Shown: positions 1 through 8,317, counted from the stretch's first letter. The stretch: DNA of 18,608 nt from Candidatus Krumholzibacteriia bacterium (GCA_029863355.1 JAOTVO010000015.1:1-18608); one strand, 5' to 3'. Program-made: numbers and translations. Notes: a model not told the origin generated them from the letters alone.

Positions 1-705
1 ACCATGATGCGACGCGGGGCCGCCATCCGGTCGTTCTTCCGCTACCTGGCGCGCCGCGGCCACGTCGATGGGGACCCGACTGTCCTGCTCGGCCGGCACG
101 GCGCGCGGCGCACCGTGCCCACCATCGTGAGCGCCGAGCGCATCGCCAGCATGATGTCGCTGGCCGATACCTCGACGCCGCGGGGGCTGCGCGATCGCTC
201 GGTGCTCGAGTTCCTCTACGGCACCGGCGTTCGCCTGGGCGAGCTGGTGGCACTGGACGTGGGCGATTTTCTCCCGCTGAGCGAGACCGTGCGCGTGCGC
301 GGAAAAGGGGACAGGGAGCGCGTCGTCCCCTTCGGTGGGGAAGGGCGCGCGGCGCAGATGGCCTACTGGCGCTGGCGTTTCCAGTTCGAGGGCGAGGCGG
401 ACGACGACACCCTGGGCAGCGTGGCGGACGAGCCGGCGTTCGCGACGGCGCGCCACGGACGCATCAGCCGTCGCACCGTGCAGCGCATCGCCGCGCGCTA
501 CCTGACCCGCGTCGCCGCGGTGACGAAGGCGTCGCCACACGTCCTGCGGCACGCGTTCGCCACGCATCTCCTCGACAACGGGGCGGACCTGCGCGCGGTG
601 CAGGAGCTCTTGGGGCACGCCAGCCTCTCCACCACGCAGATCTACACGCACGTCTCCGTCGAGCACCTCAAGGCGGTGTACCGCAAGGCGCACCCGCGGG
701 CATGA
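1..705 (+). CDS. xerC: Tyrosine site-specific recombinase XerC (5' end missing)
   Basis: Tyrosine recombinase of the XerC/XerD pair, which resolves chromosome dimers at dif before cell division in the cytoplasm. The frame is open at the left edge, so most of the N-terminal core-binding domain lies outside; 234 codons remain, against about 300 for the family. The catalytic set is complete. Counting from the ATG at 4, I see Arg77 in GTGVRLGEL, Lys101 in [10 protein letters not shown], His179 and Arg182 in [12 protein letters not shown], His205 in [10 protein letters not shown] and nucleophile Tyr214 in IYTHV. About a dozen acidic residues (near 129-143) sit before the strand leading into the HxxR helix. 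XerC rather than XerD is chosen because hslV-hslU follow directly, as in codV-clpQ-clpY of Bacillus; a second Xer gene lies at 10389. Its stop codon is 20 bp before the hslV start. Confidence 0.93.
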   Translation, partial: TMMRRGAAIRSFFRYLARRGHVDGDPTVLLGRHGARRTVPTIVSAERIASMMSLADTSTPRGLRDRSVLEFLYGTGVRLGELVALDVGDFLPLSETVRVRGKGDRERVVPFGGEGRAAQMAYWRWRFQFEGEADDDTLGSVADEPAFATARHGRISRRTVQRIAARYLTRVAAVTKASPHVLRHAFATHLLDNGADLRAVQELLGHASLSTTQIYTHVSVEHLKAVYRKAHPRA

Positions 706-725
706 CGCGGAGCGCGGGAGGAACC

Positions 726-1256
726 ATGAAGATCCGATCGACGACGATCCTCGGCGTGCGCGTCTCCGGCGCGGCGGCGATGGGTGGGGACGGGCAGGTG
801 ACGGTCGGCCAGACCGTCATCAAACGCAACGCGCGCAAGATCCGCACGCTGGCCGGCGGCCGGGTGCTCGCCGGATTCGCGGGTAGCACCGCCGACGCCC
901 TGACGCTCTTCGAGAAATTCGAGGAGAAGCTGGAGAAGCACGGCCGCAACCTGCCCCGCGCCGCGGTGGAGCTGGCCAAGGACTGGCGCACCGACCGCGT
1001 CTTGCGCCGGCTGGAGGCGCTGCTCGCCGTGATGGACGCGGCGAACGCATTCATCGTGTCGGGCACGGGTGACGTGGTCGAGCCCGAGGACGACATGCTC
1101 GCCATCGGCTCGGGCGGCCCCTATGCCCTGGCCGCCGCGCGCGCCTTCGTCGCCGCGGGGTGGACGGATCCCGTACAGGTGGTGCGGGAGTCGTTGCTCA
1201 TCGCCGGTGACATCTGCCTCTACACGAACGCCAACATCGCCATCGAGAAACTCTGA
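726..1256 (+). CDS. hslV: ATP-dependent protease proteolytic subunit HslV
   Basis: Threonine peptidase of the proteasome-like HslVU (ClpQY) complex; HslV dodecamers degrade proteins unfolded and fed in by the HslU ATPase in the cytoplasm. The 176-residue product has the HslV fold signature throughout. The nucleophile is Thr6 of [10 protein letters not shown], so a five-residue propeptide must be removed. Asp22 (GGDGQ) and Lys38 line up with Asp17 and Lys33 of the mature E. coli enzyme, and [13 protein letters not shown] and AGDICLYTN are the usual late motifs. An in-frame ATG at 702 overlaps the xerC stop, but I prefer the ATG at 726 because a GGGAGG Shine-Dalgarno precedes it and it gives a normal short propeptide. 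hslU follows 8 bp downstream. N-terminal Thr rather than the Bacillus-type Ser nucleophile is inferred from alignment. Confidence 0.96.
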   Translation: MKIRSTTILGVRVSGAAAMGGDGQVTVGQTVIKRNARKIRTLAGGRVLAGFAGSTADALTLFEKFEEKLEKHGRNLPRAAVELAKDWRTDRVLRRLEALLAVMDAANAFIVSGTGDVVEPEDDMLAIGSGGPYALAAARAFVAAGWTDPVQVVRESLLIAGDICLYTNANIAIEKL

Positions 1257-1264
1257 GGGAAGCC

Positions 1265-2641
1265 GTGCCAGACGCCGCCGGAGCTACGATCCACTACACG
1301 CCCGCGCAGATCGTGCGCGAGCTGGACCGCCACATCGTGGGACAGGACGAGGCCAAGAAGGCCGTGGCCATCGCGCTGCGCAACCGCTGGCGCCGGCAGC
1401 AGGCGCCCGAGGAGTTGCGCGACGAAATCGTCCCCAACAACATCATCATGATCGGCCCGACGGGGGTGGGCAAGACAGAGATCGCGCGCCGTCTGGCGCG
1501 CCTGGTGGCGGCGCCGTTCGTCAAGGTGGAGGCCACGAACTACACCGAGGTCGGCTACGTGGGGCGCGACGTGGAGAGCATGATCCGCGACCTCGTCGAG
1601 AACGCGGTGGGCATAGTCACCGCGGAGCACCGCGAGCGCGTGCGCGAGGCGGCGCGCGAGCGCGTCGGGGAACGCCTGCTGGACCTGTTGATGCCCTCGC
1701 CGGGCCGCGCGCCGGAAGCGGAAGACGCGGAGGCGGGCGAGCGCCGGCTGCGCACGCGGGAGAAGCTCCGCGAGAAGCTCGCCGCCGGCCACCTCGAGGA
1801 GCGGCTGGTGACGGTGCCGGTGGAGACGAGCCGGCCCAACCCCGTTATCGAGATCTTCACCCGCGGGGGGCTGGAGGACATGAATCTCTCCATGCCCGGT
1901 CTGGGCGCCGCCGGCGGCCCGTTCGCGCCGCGGCAGCGCCGGGACCGGGAGACCACCATCCGGGAGGCGCGCGGTCTGCTCCTGGACGAAGAGACCGAGA
2001 AGCTCGTCGACACGGAGAAGGTCGTGGAGGAGGCCAAGCGGCGGGCGGAGTCCGGGGGGATCGTGTTCATCGACGAGATCGACAAGATCGCCGGGCGCGC
2101 CACCTCCGCCTCGGGGCCCGAGGTCTCGCGCGAGGGCGTGCAGCGCGACCTGCTTCCGGTGGTGGAGGGCACCGCCGTCAAGACGCGCTACGGCGTGGTG
2201 CGCACCGACCACGTGCTCTTCGTCGCCGCGGGCGCGTTCAACGTGGCCAAGCCCTCGGATCTCATCCCCGAGTTCCAGGGGCGCTTTCCCATACGGGTCG
2301 AGCTGGGCGCCCTGGGCCAGGCGGACCTCGAACGCATCCTGCGCGAGCCCCACAGCTCGCTGGTCAAGCAGTACGCGGCCCTCTTTGCGTCCGACGGCTG
2401 CGCCATCTCCTTCGAGGACGGCGCCATCGCCGAGGTTGCGCGCGTGGCCCACGTGGCCAACGAGCGCTCGGAGAACATCGGCGCGCGGCGCCTGCAGACC
2501 GTGCTGGCCACGCTGCTCGAGGATCTGCTCTTCGAGCTCCCCGAATCGGGACGGCGCGAAGTCTTGGTGACGGAGCAAGACGTGCGCGACAAACTCGAAG
2601 CGATCCTTGAGAGCGAGGATCTGACGCGGTACATCCTGTAG
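1265..2641 (+). CDS. hslU: ATP-dependent protease ATPase subunit HslU
   Basis: AAA+ unfoldase that recognises substrates, threads them into HslV and activates it. The 458-residue product (about 443 in E. coli) shows a conserved N-terminal segment (HIVGQDEAKKAVAIALRNRW), Walker A GPTGVGKT at 64-71, pore loop GYVG at 97-100, the helical intermediate (I) domain at about 110-235, Walker B IVFIDE at 266-271, and the sensor-2 region ENIGARRLQ near 403-411. The C-terminal residues RYIL match the conserved hydrophobic tail that inserts into HslV to switch it on, so the pair should be functional. The start is a GTG, 8 bp after the hslV stop, with GAGGGA overlapping that stop codon as Shine-Dalgarno. 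The I domain carries an Ala/Gly/Pro-rich stretch near 211-222, a normally variable place. argF follows after 15 bp. Confidence 0.96.
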   Translation: MPDAAGATIHYTPAQIVRELDRHIVGQDEAKKAVAIALRNRWRRQQAPEELRDEIVPNNIIMIGPTGVGKTEIARRLARLVAAPFVKVEATNYTEVGYVGRDVESMIRDLVENAVGIVTAEHRERVREAARERVGERLLDLLMPSPGRAPEAEDAEAGERRLRTREKLREKLAAGHLEERLVTVPVETSRPNPVIEIFTRGGLEDMNLSMPGLGAAGGPFAPRQRRDRETTIREARGLLLDEETEKLVDTEKVVEEAKRRAESGGIVFIDEIDKIAGRATSASGPEVSREGVQRDLLPVVEGTAVKTRYGVVRTDHVLFVAAGAFNVAKPSDLIPEFQGRFPIRVELGALGQADLERILREPHSSLVKQYAALFASDGCAISFEDGAIAEVARVAHVANERSENIGARRLQTVLATLLEDLLFELPESGRREVLVTEQDVRDKLEAILESEDLTRYIL

Positions 2642-2656
2642 ACGTCGGAGGGATTC

Positions 2657-3592
2657 ATGCGGCTTTCGCAGAAGGATTTTGTCTCGATCACGGACTTCAC
2701 CGCGCCGGAGCTGGAGGGGATCATCGACCTGGCCATCGCGCAGAAGGCCGCGCACGCGGCGGGCAAGCTCGCGCGCACCCACGTGGGCCGCGTGCTCGCC
2801 TGCATCTTCCACAAGCCGTCGCTGCGCACGCGGGTGAGCTTCGAGGTGGCCATGCACAATCTGGGCGGCACCTCGCTCTATCTCACCGACAAGGAGCTGG
2901 GCGTGGGCACGCGGGAGGCGGTGGAGGACGTGGCGCGCGTGCTTTCGCGCTACGTTGACGGCGTCATGATCCGCACCTTCGACAACGCACTGGTGGAGGC
3001 GCTGGCGCGGCACGCCACCGTGCCCGTCATCAACGGGCTCACGGATCTCCTGCACCCCTGCCAGATCATGGCCGACCTCATGACGGTGAAGGAGCATCGC
3101 GGAAACTTGAAAGATCTCACCGTGGTTTTCATCGGGGACGGCAACAACGTGGCGCGCAGCTGGGTGAACGCCAGCGCGCGCCTAGGCTTCGACTTCGTCC
3201 TGGCCTGCCCGGCGGGGTACGGCATCGTGGAAGACTTCGTGCGCGGCGCCTACGGGGACGCGCCGGTGCGGACCCGGCAGGTGCACGACGCGGCCGAGGC
3301 GGTGCGCGAGGCCGACGTCGTCTACACCGACGTGTGGACCTCGATGGGGCAGGAGGCGGGGGCGGAGGAGCGGCGGCGCGCGTTCGCCGGCTTCCAGATC
3401 AACGCCGAGCTCATGGCGCGCGCCCCGCGCCGCGCGGTGATCCTGCACTGTCTGCCCGCGCATCGGGGCGAGGAGATCACGCACGAGATGATCGAGTCGG
3501 AGCAGAGCCTGGTCTTCGACGAGGCGGAGAACCGCCTCCACACGCAGCGCGCGCTTCTCTCCCTGCTCGTCGCGCCTGCGGGCGGGCGGTGA
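2657..3592 (+). CDS. argF: Ornithine carbamoyltransferase
   Basis: Transfers the carbamoyl group from carbamoyl phosphate to ornithine, giving citrulline in arginine biosynthesis; cytoplasmic trimer. The 311-residue length is typical. The carbamoyl-phosphate loop is SLRTR at 55-59 (the family has S-T/M/L-R-T-R), followed by LLHPCQIMADLMT at 131-143. The ornithine loop DVWTSMGQE lies at 225-233 and the closing motif HCLPAHRGEEIT at 264-275. The DxxxSMG loop argues for ornithine rather than the N-acetyl- or N-succinyl-ornithine used by some Xanthomonas and Bacteroidetes homologues. A GGAGGG Shine-Dalgarno at 2647-2652 fixes the ATG. No other arginine gene is in the window, and its placement after hslU looks like operon packing rather than a pathway link. 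The lipoprotein gene starts 5 bp after its stop. Confidence 0.95.
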   Translation: MRLSQKDFVSITDFTAPELEGIIDLAIAQKAAHAAGKLARTHVGRVLACIFHKPSLRTRVSFEVAMHNLGGTSLYLTDKELGVGTREAVEDVARVLSRYVDGVMIRTFDNALVEALARHATVPVINGLTDLLHPCQIMADLMTVKEHRGNLKDLTVVFIGDGNNVARSWVNASARLGFDFVLACPAGYGIVEDFVRGAYGDAPVRTRQVHDAAEAVREADVVYTDVWTSMGQEAGAEERRRAFAGFQINAELMARAPRRAVILHCLPAHRGEEITHEMIESEQSLVFDEAENRLHTQRALLSLLVAPAGGR

Positions 3593-3596
3593 GCGC

Positions 3597-4679
3597 GTGC
3601 GCATCGGTCGGGGCGCATGGTGGGGGGCGGCGCTGGCGCTCTACGCGCTGGCCTGCGCCGTGTCCGTTCCGCCCCCGGGCGGCCCGGAGGACCGGACGCC
3701 GCCGCGGGTGACGGCGTCGTCCCCGGCGGCAGACTCGGCCGGCGTGTCCCCGGAGAGCGTGATCGAGATCACCTTCAGCGAGGGCATGACGCGCGAGCGC
3801 GTGGAGCGGCTGCTCTCCTTCTCGCCCGAGGTCCCGGTCGGTCGCGTGACGTGGGACGGGCCGACGCTGAGGCTCGTTCCTCAGGTACCGCTCCATCCCG
3901 AGACCACCTACGTGGTGACGCTGCAGCCCGGATACCGCGACGGGCACAACGTGGCGGCCAAGGAGGGGTTCACGTTCGCCTTCGCCACGGCGGCTCACAT
4001 CGATTCGGGCCGCGTGGAGGGGACGGTGTTCTTCCGGCGCGCTCCGACCAAGAAGGGCATGGTGCGGTGCTTCGTGTTGCCCCGGGACTCGGCCTTCGCG
4101 CCGGAGTCGGCGCGGCCCGATCGCGAGGTCGCGGCCTCCGGAGAGGGGGACTACGCGCTGCGCTACCTTCCCACGCGGGACACCCGTCTGGTGGTGTGGG
4201 CCTTCGAAGACAAGAACGGAAACGGTCGCTTCGACAGGGGGCAGGAGCCGGGCGCGGCGTACCCGGACACCATCGTGCTGGGGGCGGCCGGCGCAGCCGC
4301 CGGCGCCGTACACGTATACATCATCGACCCGGACGAGCCGGGACGGGTGAGCGGGCGCGTGGCGAACGAGACGGGGATCGACACGGCGCTGGTCAGCGTG
4401 GGACTCTACGCGCTCGGCGACACGGTGCCGCCGGCCTACCACGGGCTGTGCGACGCGGAGGGGCGGTTCGCGTTCGGCTCGGTGCACGCCGGCGTGTACG
4501 GACTGGTCGCCTTCGTGGACCTCGAGTGGGACAGCCTGTGCGCAACCTATGCCTGCGGACCGGACAGCACGGCGCGCTGCCCCGAGCCGTGCGTGGCCGC
4601 GCCGGACAGCATTCGGGTCGAACCGGGCGCGGTCGTCACGGTGCCGGCGCTCGTGCTGCGCGGCGCGAGGGAGGAATGA
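3597..4679 (+). CDS. Predicted lipoprotein with bacterial Ig-like (SbsA/Big_5-type) domain
   Basis: Function unknown; predicted to be exported and lipid-anchored. The N terminus has Arg2 and Arg5, a hydrophobic stretch at 8-19 and Cys20 in YALAC, a lipobox with Ala rather than Leu at -3, so lipidation is likely but not certain. Right after the cysteine comes PPPGGPEDRTPP, matching the P-x-GGP-x-D-x-TPP opening of a widespread Bacteroidetes/FCB lipoprotein family. An Ig-like domain of SbsA type follows at about 35-132 (VIEITFSEGM, TYVVTLQPGYRD). Two beta-rich segments come next (about 138-245 and 248-355). The first contains a calcium-site-like D-x-N-x-N-x3-D at 205-213, the second a cysteine cluster (Cys285, 315, 320, 328, 332) suggesting disulfides. 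Start is GTG 5 bp after argF; the stop is 1 bp before dapF. Co-location with the barrel gene two genes on hints at a shared envelope role; this is inference. Confidence 0.8.
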   Translation: MRIGRGAWWGAALALYALACAVSVPPPGGPEDRTPPRVTASSPAADSAGVSPESVIEITFSEGMTRERVERLLSFSPEVPVGRVTWDGPTLRLVPQVPLHPETTYVVTLQPGYRDGHNVAAKEGFTFAFATAAHIDSGRVEGTVFFRRAPTKKGMVRCFVLPRDSAFAPESARPDREVAASGEGDYALRYLPTRDTRLVVWAFEDKNGNGRFDRGQEPGAAYPDTIVLGAAGAAAGAVHVYIIDPDEPGRVSGRVANETGIDTALVSVGLYALGDTVPPAYHGLCDAEGRFAFGSVHAGVYGLVAFVDLEWDSLCATYACGPDSTARCPEPCVAAPDSIRVEPGAVVTVPALVLRGAREE

Positions 4680-4680
4680 G

Positions 4681-5532
4681 ATGCGCGTAGAGTTCACGAA
4701 GATGAACGGGGCGGGAAACGACTTCGTCATCGTCGACAACCGGGAAGGCGCCGCCTCGCTCGCGGCGGCACAGATCCGGCGCATCTGCGACCGGCGCCGC
4801 GGCGTGGGCGCCGACGGACTGATCCTCATCGAAAGGGCCGACGGCGCCGACTTCCGGATGGCCTTCTACAACAGCGACGGCACGGCGGCGGAGATGTGCG
4901 GAAACGGCGCGCGGTGTTCGGCGGCCTTCGCCGCCGCGCGCGGGCTGGGCCGGCGCGACGGCCCCGACGTGCGCGTGCGCTTCGCCACCGATTCGGGGCC
5001 CATCGACGCCACCGTGTCCGGCGAGCGCGTGGCCATGACCCTCATGGACGCGCGCGGGCTGCGCCTGGACGTGGCCGTGCGGGTTGCGGGGCGCGCGCTG
5101 AAGGTGCATTTTATGACCGTCGGGACCCGCCACGTAGTGGTTCCCGTGGGCGACGCCCCGGGGATGAGCGAGGCCGACGTCCACGGGTGGGGGCGCGAGA
5201 TCCGCCACGATCCCGCGTTCGCTCCCGTGGGGGCCAACGTGAATTTCGCCTCCGTCGATCCCCAGGGGCGGATTCACATCCGAACCTACGAGAAGGGGGT
5301 GGAGGCCGAGACACACGCCTGTGCCACCGGATCGGTGGCTTGCGCGGTGCTGTTCGCGCACCAGGGGACGATCGTCGTGCCCGTCACCGTGGTGCAGCGC
5401 GGGGGCGAGGAGTTCGGCGTAGCGTTCGCCACGCGGCCGGACGGCGCCGGCGAGGTGACGCTGGTGGGCCCCGTCGCCGTCAATTGCCAAGGCGCGATCG
5501 ACCTCGGTCCCAGCCGCAATGAGAAGAAGTAG
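4681..5532 (+). CDS. dapF: Diaminopimelate epimerase
   Basis: Converts LL-diaminopimelate to meso-diaminopimelate, the precursor of lysine and of the peptidoglycan cross-link; cofactor-independent and cytoplasmic. The 283-residue protein begins with the family hallmark FTKMNGAGNDFVIVDN. The two catalytic cysteines are Cys73 in EMCGNGARC and Cys214 in ETHACATGS; the second motif is normally ACGTG, so Ala replaces Gly next to the cysteine. GVGADGLI (41-48), FYNSDG (62-67) and YEKGVEAET (203-211) are the expected substrate and fold motifs. The ATG lies 1 bp after the lipoprotein stop, with AGGGAGGA just upstream; longer in-frame starts would run into the lipoprotein gene. Its last 14 bp overlap the start of the barrel-protease gene, which suggests coupled translation. 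Confidence 0.95.
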   Translation: MRVEFTKMNGAGNDFVIVDNREGAASLAAAQIRRICDRRRGVGADGLILIERADGADFRMAFYNSDGTAAEMCGNGARCSAAFAAARGLGRRDGPDVRVRFATDSGPIDATVSGERVAMTLMDARGLRLDVAVRVAGRALKVHFMTVGTRHVVVPVGDAPGMSEADVHGWGREIRHDPAFAPVGANVNFASVDPQGRIHIRTYEKGVEAETHACATGSVACAVLFAHQGTIVVPVTVVQRGGEEFGVAFATRPDGAGEVTLVGPVAVNCQGAIDLGPSRNEKK

Positions 5533-8317
5533 AATCACGCTCGCCCTGGCCGGCGCGCTGTTGCTGGCCCCCGCCGTCCCGCACGCGCAGTACCCCTTCG
5601 GCAAGAACAAGGTCACCTACGACAACCGCGACTGGAAGGTCCTCAAGACCGACCACGTGGACATCTATCACTACGAGCGCGACGTCAACCTCATCCGCTA
5701 CGTCGCTCCGCTGGTCGAGGAGACCTATCTGGAACTCGCCGAGCGCTTTCAGCTCGAGTTCGCCCGGCCCGTCCCCTTCGTCTTCTACGCCTCGCACTAC
5801 GACTTCATGGAGACGAACATCCTGCCCTACCTGATATCCGAGTACACGGGCGGCTTCACCGACCTCATGCGCGGCCGCATCGCCGTGCCCTTCACCGGCC
5901 AGTACGCCACGTTCCGCCACGTCGCGCGCCACGAGATGGTTCACGCCTTCATGCTGGAAAAGCTGACGCAGGTGATGAAGGGGCGCGGCAAGTTCACCTA
6001 CTCGCACCCGCCCCTGTGGTTCGTGGAGGGAATGGCCGAGTACTTCGCCGCTTCGCCGCAGAACACGCAGGGACGGATGTTCGTTCGCGACGCTCTCTTC
6101 CACGGCCGTCTGCCCAGCCTGATGGAGCTGTGGCGGATCGAGGGCTCGTTCATGATGTACAAGGTCGGGGAGGCGGTGGTCGGCTACATCGCGCAGAACT
6201 TCGGGGAGGAGGCGGTGATCCGCATACTGGAAGGCTGGTGGACGGCGGACCGGTTCTCCTTCGTGCTCGAGAACACGATCGGCATGACGCTTCCCGAGCT
6301 CGACGACGCCTTCACCAAGTACGTCAAGCGCCGCTACTACCCGTCCGTGCTGACCATGGCGTTCGCCAGCGACATGGGAGAGCGCCTCACGCCGCCGCGA
6401 TCCTTCCACAGCCGCCCCTGCGCGGGGCGCGACGAGAAGGGCAGACCGGTGGTGTTCGCCACCTGCGCCGGCGACGGCGCCATCGACATCTGCCGCATCG
6501 CGCTGGACGGGGAGGCGCACGGAGCACACCGGGCGGTGGTGCGCGGGGCGCGCTCGTCGCGCATCGAGTCGATACCGGCTTTCCGCAGCAAGCTGGAGGC
6601 CTGCGGCGACACCCTGCTCTTTGTCAGCAAGGCCGGAGACCGCGACCGCATCTATCTGTGGGATATGCGCAAGGATCACGCGTTGGACGCGCTCGCCTTC
6701 GACGGGCTCGAGCTCATCGCCTCACCCACGCTCTCGGGCGACCGCGGGCGCGTCGTGTTCAGCGCCATCGACGTCACGGGCAAGATGGATCTCTTCATGT
6801 ACCATCTGCGCGAGCGGCGGCTCGAGCGCCTGACCGACGACGGCTTCAGCGAAGAGGACCCCGACTTTCACCCGCACGACGACGTCATTCTCTTCACCTC
6901 GGACCGCGGATCGGTCGGGGCGAGGGACCGCACGCACATCTACCGGATGGACCTGATCACGCGCGAGGTCGAGGCCGTCGAGGGAGGTCCGCACGCGGAC
7001 TTCAACCCCGAGTGGTCGCCCGACGGCAAGTCCTTTCTCTTCGTGTCCGACCGCGAGGGCGTTTTCAACGTCTACCACCATATGGGCAGCGTCATCGTGC
7101 GCCAGACCAACGCCATCGGCGGGGTGACGGCGCCGGCGTTTCTTCCCGGCGGGAGGGAATTCGTGGCGTCGGTCTACACGGGCGGCGAGTTCCACCTCTA
7201 CCGGCTCCCGCTGCGCAACGGCGGCGCGCGTCTGCTGCCCACGAAACCCGCCGACCCCACCACCGTCACCTGGCAGGGAAGCGACTACCAGGAGAGCGAC
7301 TTCGTGTCGCAGGAGTACCGGACGAAGTTCGCCGTGGATTTCGTGGGTGCCGGCATCTCCGTGGATCCCGAGGCGGGCGCGGTGGGCAATGGCGGCGCGC
7401 TCGTCCTGAGGGACCTGCTGGGCAACCACGAGTTTCACTTCTTCTTCGCCACCACGACGAACGACGTCAACGATTTTTGGAAGAACTTCAACACGGGCCT
7501 GACCTACGTCAACCTGAGCCACCGCGTCCACTACTCGCTCAGCGCCTTCCACCTCAACACGTCGAATCTCAGCACGCTGGAGATCGGCGACCGGGAGGAG
7601 CGGGTGGGCGGAGCCGTGGGGTTGATCTATCCCTTCGACCGCTTCCAGCGCGTGGAGGCCTCCGTCGTGCTGCGCCACGTCGAGCGCACGTTCTTCGACG
7701 TCATCCCGCTGGCCAGCAGCTTCACGGGCTCGGTCTTCGCCTCCTACGTGCGCGACAACACGCTGTGGACGATCGGCGGCCCCCTGACGGGATGGCGCTA
7801 CTACCTTACGGGGGGGCAGACGGTGGACTTCCAGTCCAACGGCTTCTCCAACGCGAGCCTGCAGCTGGACCTGCGCCGCTACGTGAAGATCACGCGGCGC
7901 GTGGCGCTGGCGCTGCGGTACATCACGCGCAACGCCTGGGGAGACGACGAGGTCGTCTACTTCCAGGGCGGGGCCTGGAGCCTGCGCGGCTACGGCTACC
8001 ACGATTTCTTCGGACGCACCACGCACCTGCTCAACACCGAGCTGCGCTTTCCCCTCGTCGACCACTTCGCGCTGGCCCTGCCCTTCGGCGTGATCGAGAT
8101 GCCGATGTTCCGCGGGGCGCTCTTCTTCGACACCGGCCGCACCCTGCGCAACCGGGTCGAGATATTCGACACCGACTGGCTGAGTTCCTTCGGCGTGGGC
8201 GTGGAGCTCAACCTCGGGTTCGCGCCGGTGCTACGTCTTAACTTTACACGCGCCCTGGACTTGACTAGGATATACTCCGGCACCGGAGTCGAACTCTTTA
8301 TCGGCTACAACTACTAG
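5519..8317 (+). CDS. Secreted gluzincin peptidase / TolB-like propeller / Omp85-type outer-membrane barrel fusion
   Basis: A 932-residue envelope protein built from three modules. A Sec signal peptide covers about 1-23 (LALAGALLLAPAVPHAQ). A peptidase-MA-like gluzincin domain (about 30-275) has HEMVH at 138-142 and WFVEGMAEYF at 168-177; His138, His142 and Glu170 are the likely zinc ligands and Glu139 the general base, so the site looks intact. A WD40/TolB-type propeller (about 300-570) carries repeats such as FNPEWSPDGKSFLFVSD and DPDFHPHDDVILFTSD. A C-terminal beta-barrel (about 600-932) has WSLRGYGYHDFFG at 820-831, resembling the LRGY/VRGF lid-loop motif of BamA/TamA-like proteins, and ends in an aromatic residue (GYNY). 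The ATG overlaps dapF; no clear Shine-Dalgarno is visible. It probably acts at the outer membrane facing the periplasm, perhaps on unfolded or misassembled envelope proteins. The substrate is unknown and the role is inferred. Confidence 0.85.
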   Translation: MRRSRITLALAGALLLAPAVPHAQYPFGKNKVTYDNRDWKVLKTDHVDIYHYERDVNLIRYVAPLVEETYLELAERFQLEFARPVPFVFYASHYDFMETNILPYLISEYTGGFTDLMRGRIAVPFTGQYATFRHVARHEMVHAFMLEKLTQVMKGRGKFTYSHPPLWFVEGMAEYFAASPQNTQGRMFVRDALFHGRLPSLMELWRIEGSFMMYKVGEAVVGYIAQNFGEEAVIRILEGWWTADRFSFVLENTIGMTLPELDDAFTKYVKRRYYPSVLTMAFASDMGERLTPPRSFHSRPCAGRDEKGRPVVFATCAGDGAIDICRIALDGEAHGAHRAVVRGARSSRIESIPAFRSKLEACGDTLLFVSKAGDRDRIYLWDMRKDHALDALAFDGLELIASPTLSGDRGRVVFSAIDVTGKMDLFMYHLRERRLERLTDDGFSEEDPDFHPHDDVILFTSDRGSVGARDRTHIYRMDLITREVEAVEGGPHADFNPEWSPDGKSFLFVSDREGVFNVYHHMGSVIVRQTNAIGGVTAPAFLPGGREFVASVYTGGEFHLYRLPLRNGGARLLPTKPADPTTVTWQGSDYQESDFVSQEYRTKFAVDFVGAGISVDPEAGAVGNGGALVLRDLLGNHEFHFFFATTTNDVNDFWKNFNTGLTYVNLSHRVHYSLSAFHLNTSNLSTLEIGDREERVGGAVGLIYPFDRFQRVEASVVLRHVERTFFDVIPLASSFTGSVFASYVRDNTLWTIGGPLTGWRYYLTGGQTVDFQSNGFSNASLQLDLRRYVKITRRVALALRYITRNAWGDDEVVYFQGGAWSLRGYGYHDFFGRTTHLLNTELRFPLVDHFALALPFGVIEMPMFRGALFFDTGRTLRNRVEIFDTDWLSSFGVGVELNLGFAPVLRLNFTRALDLTRIYSGTGVELFIGYNY
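8243..8271 (+). promoter_or_regulatory. Candidate sigma70 promoter for proS inside the upstream gene
   Basis: TTTACA at 8243-8248 (5 of 6 matches to -35) and TAGGAT at 8266-8271 (4 of 6 to -10) are separated by exactly 17 bp; an overlapping TATACT lies at 8271-8276. The patch is strikingly AT-rich for this DNA and forces unusual codons (CTA, CTT, TTT, ACA, TTG, ACT, AGG, ATA) on the last part of the barrel gene. The start would fall near 8278, about 75 nt before proS. Sequence-based call only. Confidence 0.45.
8274..8289. repeat. Perfect 7-bp inverted repeat at the presumed proS transcription start
   Basis: ACTCCGG and CCGGAGT are exact reverse complements separated by two bases (CA). The dyad overlaps TATACT and the expected start of transcription, so it could be an operator half-site pair. 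Alternatively it folds in RNA as a 6-bp stem with a GCAC loop at the very 5' end of the leader. No run of T follows, so it is not a classical terminator for the upstream gene. Confidence 0.45.

Noticed and set aside
2955..2985. TTGACG inside argF as an internal promoter
   Set aside because: No -10 sequence at 16-18 bp spacing; codons are normal.
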